The translations under genes were made by a program, and so were the position numbers. Source: Rohdeia sp041398665 (lineage in GTDB: Bacteria > Planctomycetota > UBA1135 > GCA-002686595). From it: a stretch of 64,000 nt of DNA. Position 1 is the stretch's first letter, and the number at the start of each line of letters is the position of its first letter. The stretch spans positions 29,614-93,613 of the forward strand of contig JAWKUH010000020.1 in the NCBI GenBank assembly GCA_041398665.1. Direction: 5' to 3'. The notes beneath the pieces were generated by a model. The model worked only from the letters and a program-made list of their open reading frames with translations, was not told where the DNA came from and did not search any database. Positions 26,108-35,226 of this stretch are shown here, piece after piece.

Positions 26108-28090
26108 ATGAATCGTTCGACTTCGCTGCTGCTCGCGTTCGGCGCCCTGATCGCGCACGCGCTCGTCCTGTTCCAGGACGCGCTGGGACGCCTCGCGCAC
26201 CCGTTCGACGACGTCCACATCGCGTTCCAGATGGCGCGCAACCTCGTCCGGACGGGCAGCGCGGCGTTCAACGCGAGCGGTCCGTTGCTCGAGAGCTACC
26301 CGTCGCCCGCGTGGGTCGCGCTCGCAGCCGTCGCGGACCGGCTCTACCTCGGCCCCAACGTCCTCGCCCAGGCCGTCGCCGCGCTGTCGGCGCTCGGCCT
26401 CGTGTGGGCGGTGTCGCGCTTCAGCCCGGACCGACTCGCCGGCGTCATGGCGCCGATGTTCGTGGTGGCATCGGGGAGCGTGGCGTGCTCGATCGGCGGC
26501 GGCAGCGAGTGGGCGACGTTCGCCCTGCTCTGCACGCTCGGTCTGCTGTTCCTCGAGGAGGGTCGACCGCGCGCCGTCGCGATCACGTGCTCGCTCGCCG
26601 TGCTGGTGCGGCCCGAGGGGCTGCTCCTCACGCTCGCGCTCGCCGCGCTGTCCGTCGCGTCGCGACTCCACCGCCGACCGGCGACCGATCCGCGCCCCGG
26701 TCAGACGCGCGTCGGCGTGCGCGCGTTCGCGATCCCGGTCGTCGTCTTCGTCGCGCTCGGACTCCTGCGTCTGCTCGCGACGGGAGCCTTCCTCCCGCCG
26801 GTCCTCCTCGACGCGCTGACTCCCGACGCCGCGCGCTTCGCCGCCGGGAGCCGCACGGTCGTCGACTTCGCGCTCCGGTCCGGAGCCATGTCGCTCACCG
26901 TCGTCCCCGTCGCGTTCGTGCTCGTCGGTCGACTCAGTCCGCGCGGTCGACGCGCACTCGTCGTCGGCCTCGCGTGGATCGGCTGGGTCGCGTGGCAGGG
27001 CGGACACCGCCTCCCGATGTGGCAGGCGTTCGTCCCGGCGATCCCGTTCCTCGCGGTCGCCATCCAGGAAGCGCTGACGCGCGTCGTCGACCATCCGAGC
27101 GTGTGGATGCAGCGCGCGGCCTGGGCGACGTTCCTCGCGGGACTCACGGCGTCGGTGATCGTCAGCAAGCGGCCCTCGGACCTCGGCCCGATCCCGCTCG
27201 ACCGCGTCCAACGCGCGTGGATGGCGAACCCCGCGATGGTGCGCCTGTTCGGTCACGAGTCGGGGCGACTCGGACTCGTCGAACGCATCGCGGAGGACGA
27301 GCGCCTGCGCTGCGCCGCGATCTTCGTGCGCGACCGCATGGAGGCGGACGTCGAGGTCGCGACGCTGTGGCCGGGGGCGCTCGGCTACCTGTCGGGGCGC
27401 ACCGTCGTCGACCTGTCGGGACGCGCGACGGTCGGACCGGAGGGGCGCATCGTCTCGGACTGGGGGCCGACGCGCATCGACCTCGTCGCCGCGCTCCGGT
27501 CGGAGCCGCAGTACCTGATGCCGCCCGTCGAGATCGACGACGGCGCCGAGACGGTCGAGGACCTCGCGCGCGCGTGGCTCGTCGAGTTCGACCGCTACGG
27601 CGCCGAGCCGGGCCGCGTGGAGCAACTCGCCGCGATCCTCGACCGCTACGAACTCGTCGCCGTGCCGATCCCCGTGCACAGCTCGATGCCGACCGTCAAC
27701 TCGCTCGAACCCCTGAGGATCCTGCGGCACGAGCGCATCGCCTCGCCGACCGAGCTCGACGTCGAGGTCGCGGACGGACGCGTCGAGGTCCTCGCGCGCC
27801 ACGACGGTCACCAGCAGATCGGCGACCTCGTCGTGGAGCGCATCGCGAAGGACGGGAGCGTGACCCGCCTCGCTCCGGACGGCGCGTTCGTCGACGACGA
27901 GCGGGTGCACGCGCGCTCGCACGTCCTGCTCTTCAAGTCGGGCTGGCGCTGGGTGCGGATGATCTCGGCACCGATCGACCTCGACGGCGTCGCCGAGATC
28001 CGCGCGTCGCTCGCGCCGCCCGGGGCGTTCGACTTCGCGGGGCGACGGAGCGCGCGCGTGGAGGCTTCCTGGCGACCGGACGAGGAGTGA
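26108..28090 (+). CDS. Polytopic membrane protein, GT-C glycosyltransferase-like
   Basis: A 660-residue protein. About ten membrane helices fill the first 380 residues, followed by a soluble periplasmic domain. The first loop reads HPFDDVHIAFQMARNLVRTG, which resembles the Asp-containing first loop of GT-C glycosyltransferases (mannosyl- and arabinosyl-transferases that use lipid-linked sugars). Another loop near GGSEWATF follows the same layout. I infer a lipid-sugar-dependent glycosyltransferase for envelope polysaccharide, but no exact family was identified. The ATG at 26108 starts directly at the signal-anchor helix. Confidence 0.68.
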   Translation: MNRSTSLLLAFGALIAHALVLFQDALGRLAHPFDDVHIAFQMARNLVRTGSAAFNASGPLLESYPSPAWVALAAVADRLYLGPNVLAQAVAALSALGLVWAVSRFSPDRLAGVMAPMFVVASGSVACSIGGGSEWATFALLCTLGLLFLEEGRPRAVAITCSLAVLVRPEGLLLTLALAALSVASRLHRRPATDPRPGQTRVGVRAFAIPVVVFVALGLLRLLATGAFLPPVLLDALTPDAARFAAGSRTVVDFALRSGAMSLTVVPVAFVLVGRLSPRGRRALVVGLAWIGWVAWQGGHRLPMWQAFVPAIPFLAVAIQEALTRVVDHPSVWMQRAAWATFLAGLTASVIVSKRPSDLGPIPLDRVQRAWMANPAMVRLFGHESGRLGLVERIAEDERLRCAAIFVRDRMEADVEVATLWPGALGYLSGRTVVDLSGRATVGPEGRIVSDWGPTRIDLVAALRSEPQYLMPPVEIDDGAETVEDLARAWLVEFDRYGAEPGRVEQLAAILDRYELVAVPIPVHSSMPTVNSLEPLRILRHERIASPTELDVEVADGRVEVLARHDGHQQIGDLVVERIAKDGSVTRLAPDGAFVDDERVHARSHVLLFKSGWRWVRMISAPIDLDGVAEIRASLAPPGAFDFAGRRSARVEASWRPDEE

Positions 28091-28098
28091 GCGCGCGG

Positions 28099-28122
28099 CC
28101 CGCGACGCGTCGACGTCGCGGG
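28099..28122. terminator. Bidirectional hairpin between convergent genes
   Basis: Perfect 9-bp arms CCCGCGACG and CGTCGCGGG enclose a 6-nt loop, in the 42-nt gap between two gene ends. There is no T run on either side, so a Rho-independent role is only plausible. Confidence 0.5.
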
Positions 28123-28132
28123 TCGGGTGGAC

Positions 28133-28681
28133 TCAACCGTCGGACGTCGCGTCGAGACCGAGGCACCGGATGTCGGCGACGTTCTCGGCGCCGAGGACGT
28201 ACGTCCAGCCGTCGACGTCCTCGCACCCCAGCGACTCGGTCCGGTACGCGTCCGGCAGCGAACCGTCGGAGCGCCGCACGACCAGATCGTAGGAGCTGAC
28301 CCATCGACCGATGATCGTCCCGAGTTCGTAGCGGTCCGGCGCGAGTCGGATGTACTGCCAGCGGACCTGCGACCTTCTCGACTCCGTCGTCCCGCGAGCG
28401 TCCTCGTTCGCGACAGCCCGGAGCGACGGCGGGTACTCGCCGTGCCGTTCGCGGTAGGTCTCGAGGTGCCTCACGACGGCGTCGCCCTGGCGACGCTCGA
28501 CCTTTCCGAGCCCCGCGATCGGCCGTTGCAACGACGTCGCCTCGCGGACGACGAAGATCGCGAGGAGTCCGACGACGACCAGCGTGACGATCGCCGCGCG
28601 ACGGAGCGGCCGGACCGTGCGGTCGACGACGCGGACCCAGCGCGGTTCGGTGCTCGGTCCGCGGTGGGCGTCGCTCGACAC
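28133..28681 (-). CDS. Single-pass membrane protein, pseudopilin-like
   Basis: A 182-residue protein with one membrane helix at about 28-48 (AAIVTLVVVGLLAIFVV). The helix is followed by a region resembling the start of type II secretion pseudopilins: DAVVRHLETYRERHGEYPPSL, where an amphipathic helix is followed by YP. There is no prepilin peptidase site before the helix, so the likeness may be superficial. The start is GTG at 28681. A -10-like TAGCCT lies 7 nt before it and GGGAG overlaps the spacer. It is followed after 10 nt by a DoxX-like gene whose end lies upstream; the two may be one unit. Function unknown. Confidence 0.55.
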   Translation of the reverse strand: MSSDAHRGPSTEPRWVRVVDRTVRPLRRAAIVTLVVVGLLAIFVVREATSLQRPIAGLGKVERRQGDAVVRHLETYRERHGEYPPSLRAVANEDARGTTESRRSQVRWQYIRLAPDRYELGTIIGRWVSSYDLVVRRSDGSLPDAYRTESLGCEDVDGWTYVLGAENVADIRCLGLDATSDG

Positions 28682-28691
28682 GCTCCCGAGG

Positions 28692-29126
28692 CTACCTCGC
28701 CCCTTCGGTCCGCGCTCGATCGAGCATCGGACCGACGACGGGGAGCTCGCGCCGGTGCACGACCAGCAGGAACGCGCTGCACACGAACACGAGGCAGGCC
28801 AACGAGAACAGGAGACCGCCGTCGTCCTGCACGACGATGCCGAGCAACGTGAGGTGCGAGCCGATCGCCCCGACGATCACTCCGAGCGCGAGCGCCGCAC
28901 CGACCGCGACCGTTCTCGGGATCAGGAGCAGCACCACCGCGACCAGTTCGACGACCCCCGAACCGATGCGCCCCCAGGGCTCCGCACCGAGCTTCTCGAA
29001 GATGTACACGGATTCGGGGGCGCCCGTGAACTTGAAGAAGAGAGTCTGCGCGAGGACGACCGCGGCGACGGCGCGAGCGATCCAGGACAGGACGCCCACG
29101 GCGTGCGAGTCGGTGTGGGTGGACAT
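28692..29126 (-). CDS. DoxX-like / DUF417-type small membrane protein
   Basis: A 144-residue protein with four membrane helices: VLSWIARAVAAVVLAQTLFF, GVVELVAVVLLLIP, VAVGAALALGVIVGAIG and LLFSLACLVFVCSAFLLVV. The pattern TLFFKFTGAPESVYIFEKLG and the four-helix layout fit the DoxX/DUF417 group, whose members are linked to redox stress or thiosulfate:quinone chemistry in some species. The exact role here cannot be stated. The start is the ATG at 29126, where the helices begin in frame. Confidence 0.72.
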   Translation of the reverse strand: MSTHTDSHAVGVLSWIARAVAAVVLAQTLFFKFTGAPESVYIFEKLGAEPWGRIGSGVVELVAVVLLLIPRTVAVGAALALGVIVGAIGSHLTLLGIVVQDDGGLLFSLACLVFVCSAFLLVVHRRELPVVGPMLDRARTEGAR

Positions 29127-29442
29127 GGGCGGAGAGAACGGGATCTCCCGCGATCCGTGACCGGTGGCGTCCGCTCTTTCGCGGTCGGCCGGGGTGTTCC
29201 ACCAGGATTCGTGTCGGTGGGCCGCACGCTGCGATCGGTGGCCCTTCGACGGCGGCATCGACCTGGTTCGGGGCGAACACCTCGTCGAGGTCGCGGGAGT
29301 GTCGCCGCGCGTCGAAGGGGCGACGCTGTCGACCGTCGCGGCGTGCAGGCGCGGATCGTGGTGGAACATCCGAACCGAGGGGTCACGATCGAGCGTCGTC
29401 GGTCTATCCGACGGGTCCGGACCCGAACCAGGAAGGGAAGTC
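29127..29442. other. Divergent intergenic region with an inverted repeat
   Basis: This 316-nt region separates a leftward DoxX-like gene and a rightward YHS gene. A frame is open through it but looks non-coding. It contains an inverted pair: TGTTCCACCAGGATTCG near 29196 and, on the other strand near 29360-29377, TGTTCCACCACGATCCG, 15 of 17 bases alike. The stretch after 29206 also resembles the last 40 bases of the window. AGGAAGGGAAG just before 29443 is the ribosome site of the YHS gene. Confidence 0.4.
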
Positions 29443-30408
29443 ATGAGTGGAACGAATACACGAAGCGCCGTCCTCGTCGGCGCAGCCTGCGCGCTCGCCG
29501 CGCTCCTCCCGATCGCGACGGGAGCACCGCAGGACCCGCCGTCCGACCCGATCTCGCCCAAGCTGAACGTGCCGAAGAGCCGGCTGGCGATCGACGGCTA
29601 CGACCCGGTCGCCTACTTCCCCGAGGGCGGCGCCGAGCCGCGGAAGGGCGAAAAGAACTTGACCGTGAACTATCGCGGCGCGACGTACCGCTTCGCGACC
29701 GAGGCGAACCGCGAGCGCTTCAGGCACGAGCCCTCGAAGTACGAGCCGGCGTACGGCGGCTGGTGCGCCTACGCGATGGCGAGCGACGACCGCGTCGAGA
29801 TCGATCCGAAGAGCTTCCTGATCGAGGACGGTTCGCTGCTGTTGTTCTACGACGGGTTCTTCTCCGACACGCGCAAGAGCTGGTTGAAGGAAGGACCGGA
29901 CGAGCTGAGGCCGAAGGCCGACTCCAACTGGAGCGACTTCGCGGACGAGGGGCGCAACCGCGACGTGGCGGCCTTCGCGCTCGGTGACGACGGCCTGGCG
30001 CTCGGAGGCCTCGACCCGGTGGCGTACTTCGGCGACGGAGGCGCGGCGAAGGAGGGTGACGCGAAGCTCGCGGTCACGCACCGCGGCGCGACCTACCGTT
30101 TCGCGAACGCGGCGAACCGCGACGCGTTCCTCGCGGCACCGGCGGCGTACGAGCCCGACTTCGGCGGCTGGGACGCCAACGCGATGGCGCGCGGCGAACG
30201 CGTCGCCGCCGACCCGAAGGTCTTCGCGATCGACGGTCGCGGCCGACTCGTGCTCTTCGCGGCACCGTCCGACGGAGCCGACGACCCGCGCGCGACGTGG
30301 CGATCGGGCGGAGCCGCGCTCGCGGAGAAGGCGACGAAGAACTGGCAGCGGATCCGCGCCGAGGTGCGCGCGGAGCTGGAGCGGGCGAAGAAGGGCGCGG
30401 GCGGCTGA
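29443..30408 (+). CDS. Exported protein with two YHS-like domains
   Basis: A 321-residue protein. Residues 1-28 are a signal peptide. Two copies of a YHS-type domain follow, at about 45-170 and 180-310. Each has IDGYDPVAYF or LGGLDPVAYF, a strand YRGATYRF or HRGATYRF, and a glycine turn. The first copy keeps the Cys in YGGWCAYAMA; in the second it is replaced (FGGWDANAMA). YHS domains often bind metals such as copper or silver in the periplasm, and the Cys is the usual ligand, so only the first copy may bind metal. The strong AGGAAGGGAAG before ATG 29443 supports this start. Confidence 0.85.
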   Translation: MSGTNTRSAVLVGAACALAALLPIATGAPQDPPSDPISPKLNVPKSRLAIDGYDPVAYFPEGGAEPRKGEKNLTVNYRGATYRFATEANRERFRHEPSKYEPAYGGWCAYAMASDDRVEIDPKSFLIEDGSLLLFYDGFFSDTRKSWLKEGPDELRPKADSNWSDFADEGRNRDVAAFALGDDGLALGGLDPVAYFGDGGAAKEGDAKLAVTHRGATYRFANAANRDAFLAAPAAYEPDFGGWDANAMARGERVAADPKVFAIDGRGRLVLFAAPSDGADDPRATWRSGGAALAEKATKNWQRIRAEVRAELERAKKGAGG

Positions 30409-30440
30409 ACGGTGCGCGCTCCGCGCCGATCGACGAGCGC

Positions 30441-30513
30441 GAACGACGGAAGGACCGGAGGGACACCCGCGGACGCGGGCGCTCCTCCGGTCCTTCCGTT
30501 CTTCGTGTCCGAA
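30441..30513. repeat. Palindromic dispersed repeat, copy 2
   Basis: Arms ACGGAAGGACCGGAGG and CCTCCGGTCCTTCCGT are fully complementary and enclose a small inner hairpin CCCGCGGACGCGGG. The right arm continues TTCTTCGTG, as in copy 1. It lies between the convergent YHS and subtilisin genes and could terminate both. Confidence 0.7.
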
Positions 30514-30556
30514 CCGTGCGATCCCGGGGGTTCCGTCGCCTCGGGACGCAGCGACC

Positions 30557-32968
30557 TCAGTGCGTGTAGATCGAGGTCGCGACGTTGCTGCTGCGCCAGG
30601 GCGGCAGGAACGTCGTCGGGTCGAGCGTGACGGCCTGGAAGTGGAAGTACTGCCCCGTGATGCCCGGCACGTTCGTGAAGGTGAACGTCGCGACGCCGTT
30701 GTTCGGCGGGAGCACGCCGACCGCGAGGATCGCGAAGGCCGTGAACTGCGCACCGATGTCCGCGTCGATCACGCCGGGCACGACCGAGGGCTGCAGCGAC
30801 GGTGAGTAGGCGAGAACGAACAGGTCGCCCGGCGTGCCGCCGAGCCACAGCGTGAGGCTCCCGAAGACGATGTTCGGGAGCGCGTTGAGGACGTCGTCGG
30901 CCGGCACGACGTGCACCGTCGTCGCGACCTGACCCGTCGCCGTCACGAGCGTGATCGGCACCTGCCCCACCGAGTTCGGGATCGGCATCCGGAAGGTCAG
31001 CGTGTGGTCGTCGACGATCTGGTGCGCGACGGAGACGTTCTCGACGCGCACGTCCGTGACCGACGAGAAGTTGCAGCCCTGGAGCACGACCGTGTTCGCG
31101 GCGGGGTAGAGCGCCGGGTCGAAGCCCTGCACGAGCGTCGGGATCGCTCCTGGGCTCTGCGACAGGACCTGCGGCGGACCTTGGGCGCACGCGCTCGGGT
31201 CGATGCTCGGCGTGTCGACCCCGGCGAGCGCGTACACCGCCTCGCCGTCGCCGTCGAACACGACCGGGAGGACCTGGACCTCGTAGACACCGTCGACCGG
31301 CGCGGTGAAGCGCAGGAGTTCGACGTTGTCGACCGCGCTCGCCGACCACTCGAGGATCTGTCCGAGCGGGCTCTTCACGCGCAGGTCGAGGTCGTCGATC
31401 GTCGTGTCGCCGGGCGACTCGCGGTTCCAGACGAGGGCGAGTCGCACGTCGTCGCCCGCGTGCAGGAAGCGCGGGTGCCGCTTCAGGATCCCCGTCCTCG
31501 CCACGTCCTCGACGACGAGACCTGCGAGTGCCGCCTCGCAGGCGCGGTCCGTGCGCAGGTAGCCGTGGCCGCGCGCACCGGCCGGGCCGAGCACGACCTC
31601 GTCGCTCGCGGCGAGGAGCAAGGCCTTCGTCCCCAGCGCCGAGAGGCCCGGATCGGCCTGGCGCACGAGCACGGCGCTGCCGGCCACGAGCGCCGACGCG
31701 CCCGACGTCCCCCACGAGTCGATCGAACTCGACTCGTCGTCGAGCTTCGCACACGTCAGCGCCTCGCCGACCGCGAGCACCTGCGGGTACGTGCGGCCGT
31801 CGGGGAGCGGGCCGATCGCGCTCGTCACGAAGCCCGGGACGTCGAGCGGCTCCATCGCCGAGTTGCGCGAGGCGCCGACGGTGATCGCGTTGTAGCAGCC
31901 GTGCGCGAACGCGAGGTTCGCGCCGAGGTTGCCCGCGGACAACGTCACGAGGACGTCGGCCAGCGTCGCGGCTTCGATCGACACGTTCGGCGATGCCAGC
32001 GGGTTCGCGGTGCCGTCGTAGCTCATGTTCGCGACGCGCACGTCGACGTCGAGCACGATCCGCTGGAACGCCTGGTCCATGCTGATCGTCGAGGCGAGCG
32101 ACCCGAACGCGTCGTCGCTGATCTTGTACGAGCGGATCGCCGCGTTCGGCGCCGGTCCGTCGTCGACCTCGGGGAGCGTGTTGAACATCGCGCCGGCGGC
32201 GATCGACGCGACGCGCGTCCCGTGCCCGACCGTGTCCTCGGCGGGTTGGACGAAGAAGGCCGAGAAGTTGCCGGCCGAGAGCACGCGGCTGCCGCCGATC
32301 CCCGGACCGACGGGGTTCTGCGGGTCGCCGCCCGGGAAGAACGCGGCGTGCGCGCGTCCCGATCCCGCGTGGTCCGCGTCGATGCCCGAGTCGACGATCG
32401 CCAGGGTGACGCCGGTGCCGAGGAGCGGCACATTGCCCGGGCCGGTGAGCTGGTTGGCGGCGTCGCTCGCGTGGTGGCTCGCGTCGGTCGCGATCTCGAG
32501 CTGCGCGCGCGCGTAGGTGTCGGCCTGGACGAGCCGCACGTCGTCGCGCGAGGCGAGAAGCGCCGGGAGCTCCGCGTCGCCGCCCTCGAACGCGAGGGTG
32601 TCGGCGAGCCAGGTCGTCGCGACCACGCGTCCGCCGTGGGACTCGACGAACTCGGCGATCGGGGACCGCGACGGCGCGAGGCGCAGGTCGCGCGCGCCGG
32701 CGAGCTTCGCGACGCGCTCCGCGTCACCCTCGCGGCGCGCCGCGGCGATCGCGCGCAGTTCGGCGCGGTTCGCGGCCGGGTCGCCCGCGAGGTGCACGAT
32801 CCACCGACCGGTGGCGCGCGCTTCCGCCGGGACGAGTTTCACGGGTTCGTCCGGTGTCCCCGCACGCTCCTGCGGTCCGGCAGCGGTGAAGGGGACGGCG
32901 AGGAGCGCGACGAGCGGGAGGAAGGAGAAGTGGGACGTGGGACGACGAGAAGTGCGTGAGTCGGACAT
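30557..32968 (-). CDS. Secreted subtilisin-family (S8) serine protease
   Basis: An 803-residue exported protease. A signal peptide (FSFLPLVALLAVPFTAAG) and a pro-region of about 150 residues precede the catalytic domain. The triad is visible: Asp in TLAIVDSGIDADH, His in TVGHGTRVASIAAG and Ser in SWGTSGASALVAGSAV, with the oxyanion Asn in LSAGNLGAN. The active-site Ser motif is GTSGAS, not the usual GTSMAS. After it come a beta-sandwich (about 480-560) and an IPT/TIG-like domain starting near PQVLSQSPGAIPTL. The last 100 residues end with a beta-rich block (FHFQAVTLDPTTFLP) that I take for a planctomycete surface-associated module. It probably degrades extracellular protein. The start is the ATG at 32968. 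Confidence 0.9.
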   Translation of the reverse strand: MSDSRTSRRPTSHFSFLPLVALLAVPFTAAGPQERAGTPDEPVKLVPAEARATGRWIVHLAGDPAANRAELRAIAAARREGDAERVAKLAGARDLRLAPSRSPIAEFVESHGGRVVATTWLADTLAFEGGDAELPALLASRDDVRLVQADTYARAQLEIATDASHHASDAANQLTGPGNVPLLGTGVTLAIVDSGIDADHAGSGRAHAAFFPGGDPQNPVGPGIGGSRVLSAGNFSAFFVQPAEDTVGHGTRVASIAAGAMFNTLPEVDDGPAPNAAIRSYKISDDAFGSLASTISMDQAFQRIVLDVDVRVANMSYDGTANPLASPNVSIEAATLADVLVTLSAGNLGANLAFAHGCYNAITVGASRNSAMEPLDVPGFVTSAIGPLPDGRTYPQVLAVGEALTCAKLDDESSSIDSWGTSGASALVAGSAVLVRQADPGLSALGTKALLLAASDEVVLGPAGARGHGYLRTDRACEAALAGLVVEDVARTGILKRHPRFLHAGDDVRLALVWNRESPGDTTIDDLDLRVKSPLGQILEWSASAVDNVELLRFTAPVDGVYEVQVLPVVFDGDGEAVYALAGVDTPSIDPSACAQGPPQVLSQSPGAIPTLVQGFDPALYPAANTVVLQGCNFSSVTDVRVENVSVAHQIVDDHTLTFRMPIPNSVGQVPITLVTATGQVATTVHVVPADDVLNALPNIVFGSLTLWLGGTPGDLFVLAYSPSLQPSVVPGVIDADIGAQFTAFAILAVGVLPPNNGVATFTFTNVPGITGQYFHFQAVTLDPTTFLPPWRSSNVATSIYTH

Positions 32969-33282
32969 GGCCTCGAGCGGGACGGGGTTCGCACGCGACC
33001 GCGTGGCGCGAACGTGACATGGACGTTCGTCGTCGTCGATGCGGGGATCCGCGTCGTCGCCGCCGTGACGACTCGAGAAGCTGCTGCGGGGGGTCGCGGG
33101 CGGGGACGGAGCGCGTGGGGTCGCGCGTACGAGCGTACGACCAGCACGGCCCGTGCCGTGGAACCGCGCGACGTCGCCCTCCCCCACGAACCGCGGGCGC
33201 CGCCGGGACCAGCCGGCGACGCCCGCAGCCTCCTTTCCTTTCTTCTCTTCCTCTCGATCGACGCTCTGCCGCGCCTCTCGCG
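32969..33282. other. Intergenic region with hairpin at 33195-33224
   Basis: This 314-nt gap lies between the subtilisin start and the NtrC-like gene end. It holds no convincing ORF. A 12-bp stem (GGGCGCCGCCGG at 33195-33206 with CCGGCGACGCCC at 33213-33224, one G-U pair on the minus strand) with a 6-nt loop lies 58 nt beyond the regulator's stop. On the plus strand a pyrimidine-rich tract (TCCTTTCCTTTCTTC) follows. It may act as a terminator. Confidence 0.4.
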
Positions 33283-35226
33283 CTACTTGATGCCGTAGCG
33301 CTTGAGCTTGCGGTAGAGCGTGCTCTTGCCGATCTTCAGCAGACCCGCGGCCTTGAGCTTGTCGCCGCCGGTCTCGTCGAGCGCGCGCAGCAATGCGAGC
33401 TTCTCGTAGTACTCGAGGCTGATCTCCTCGTCGTCGTCGCGACCGAAGACACCGGCCGCGGTCTGACCGAAGGAGAAGCTGCGCGGCATCTGCCCGCCGC
33501 CCATCGAGGGCATGCGGCGGTGCGTGACCGGCAGCTTGGCCTGGTCCATGAGCTTGCTCTGCAGGTCGCGCAGGCTCTGCGGCAGGTCCTCGAGACCGAT
33601 GACGGCGTCGGTCGCCTTGGAGCACGCACGTTCCATCGCGCTCTTGAGCTCGCGCACGTTGCCCGGCCAGTTGTAGTTCTCGAGCACCCACAGCGCCTCG
33701 TCCGACAGCTCGGGGTTGCCGAGGTGCGAGCCGAAGCGTCCCAGGTAGTACTGCGCCAGCGGACGCACGTCGACCAGACGCTCGCGCAGCGGCACGACGT
33801 GCACGCTGTGCACCGACAACAGGCGGTGGAACTCGCGGTTGAGCGACCCGTCCTCGAGCGCGCGGTCGAGTTCGTAGCCCGCGGCGGCGACGACGCGCAC
33901 CTTGGGCTTCTCGGCGCGCTTGCCGCCGAGGCGCGTGACCTCGCCGCGCTCGAGGAAGTCGACGAGCAGCGCCTGCACCTCGAGCGGGATCGCCGTGACG
34001 TCGTCGAGGAAGAGCGTGCCGCGGTGCGCCTGCTCGATCAGGCCGGGGCTGTCGGCGAGCGCCTCGGGGAAGGCGCCCTTCACGTAGCCGATGAGTTCGG
34101 CGCGGAGCGAGTCCGCGTCGAGCGCGCCGCACGACACCGGCACGAACGGACCGGAGCGGTTCTCGCCGAAGTGCAGCGCGCGCGCCGCGCGCTGGCGGCC
34201 GCTGCCGGGCTCACCGACGAGCACGACGGGCGTGTCGAGCGTCGCGAGGCGCATGAGTTCCGCGCGCAGCTCGCCCATCTGCGGACTGATGCCGAGCAGC
34301 GAGCTCGGGTGGAAGGCGTGGCGCGCGGCCTCGAGGAGCGGGCCGAGCTCGCGCCGCGGCGTGCCCTTCTCCTCGATGCGCAGCATCTCGGCCGCGACCT
34401 TGCGGCGCGTGGCGTCGCTGAGCAGCACGATCTTGAAGCCGCGGTCGGCGTGGCCGGGGCGCGGGACGAGCGGGATGACGTTGGCGGTGAGGCGCCGGCG
34501 CTCCGGCGAGCCGGGCAGCGCCAGGTCGAGGCGGAAGCCCTCGCGCGGTTCCGTGCGCGCGTCGCGGCAGAACGCCTCGAGGCCGGTGCCGACGGCGAGC
34601 TTGCCGAGCGACTTGCCCTCGACCTCCTTGCCGAACAGTTCGCGCGCGCCGCGGTCGACGAGCGTGACGACGCCCTCGGCGTCGACGAGCAGCAGCGCCT
34701 CCGCGCGACCGAGCGCGAGGTCCTTCAGCGCGCCGACGCCGGCCGGCTGGTCGCGCAGCGCGCTCTCGAGGTCGGCGCCGCGGCGGCGCTCCTCCTGGAG
34801 GCGACGGTTGTGCTCGTCGAGCAGTCGGTTCTGCATCGACAGGTCGTCCTGCAGCGACTTGATGCGGAGCATCGCGCGCACGACGTCCTCGAGCAGGGTC
34901 ATGTCACCCTTGATGAGGTAGCTCTCGCAGCCCGCCTCGTAGCCGCGGTGCAGCTCCTCGCGCCCCTTCATCTGCGCGCTGACGAGCACGACCGGCACGC
35001 CGTGCGTGTGCGGCATCGCCTTGAGGCGGCGGCACACCTCGTAGCCGTCGATGCCCGAACCGAGGTTGAGGTCGACGATGAAGAGGTCGAACGTCTCCGA
35101 ACGCGCCTCCATGAGGCCGTTCGCGCCGGTCGGCGCGGTGACGACCTCGTGGCCGAGGTCGTGGAGACGGGACTGCAGCAGGAGCTGGGTCCCGGGTTCG
35201 TCTTCGATGACTAGGATGCGTCCCAA
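33283..35226 (-). CDS. NtrC-family-like response regulator lacking the GAFTGA motif
   Basis: A 647-residue regulator. The receiver (1-120) has the acidic pair at 9-10, phospho-Asp52 and Lys106. A coiled coil (about 122-158) leads to a PAS-like domain (165-275). The AAA+ domain (about 310-540) has Walker A GEPGSGRQ (338-345, with Arg where the family has Lys), GAFPEA at 384-389 in place of the sigma-54-contacting GAFTGA, and Walker B GTLFLDDV (403-410). A Fis-type helix-turn-helix closes the protein (KAAGLLKIGKSTLYRKLKR). Loss of GAFTGA and of the Walker Lys suggests it does not activate sigma-54 by ATP hydrolysis; it may act as a simple DNA-binding regulator. I chose TTG at 35226 because GGAGG lies 7 nt before it and the receiver begins there. 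Confidence 0.87.
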   Translation of the reverse strand: MGRILVIEDEPGTQLLLQSRLHDLGHEVVTAPTGANGLMEARSETFDLFIVDLNLGSGIDGYEVCRRLKAMPHTHGVPVVLVSAQMKGREELHRGYEAGCESYLIKGDMTLLEDVVRAMLRIKSLQDDLSMQNRLLDEHNRRLQEERRRGADLESALRDQPAGVGALKDLALGRAEALLLVDAEGVVTLVDRGARELFGKEVEGKSLGKLAVGTGLEAFCRDARTEPREGFRLDLALPGSPERRRLTANVIPLVPRPGHADRGFKIVLLSDATRRKVAAEMLRIEEKGTPRRELGPLLEAARHAFHPSSLLGISPQMGELRAELMRLATLDTPVVLVGEPGSGRQRAARALHFGENRSGPFVPVSCGALDADSLRAELIGYVKGAFPEALADSPGLIEQAHRGTLFLDDVTAIPLEVQALLVDFLERGEVTRLGGKRAEKPKVRVVAAAGYELDRALEDGSLNREFHRLLSVHSVHVVPLRERLVDVRPLAQYYLGRFGSHLGNPELSDEALWVLENYNWPGNVRELKSAMERACSKATDAVIGLEDLPQSLRDLQSKLMDQAKLPVTHRRMPSMGGGQMPRSFSFGQTAAGVFGRDDDEEISLEYYEKLALLRALDETGGDKLKAAGLLKIGKSTLYRKLKRYGIK

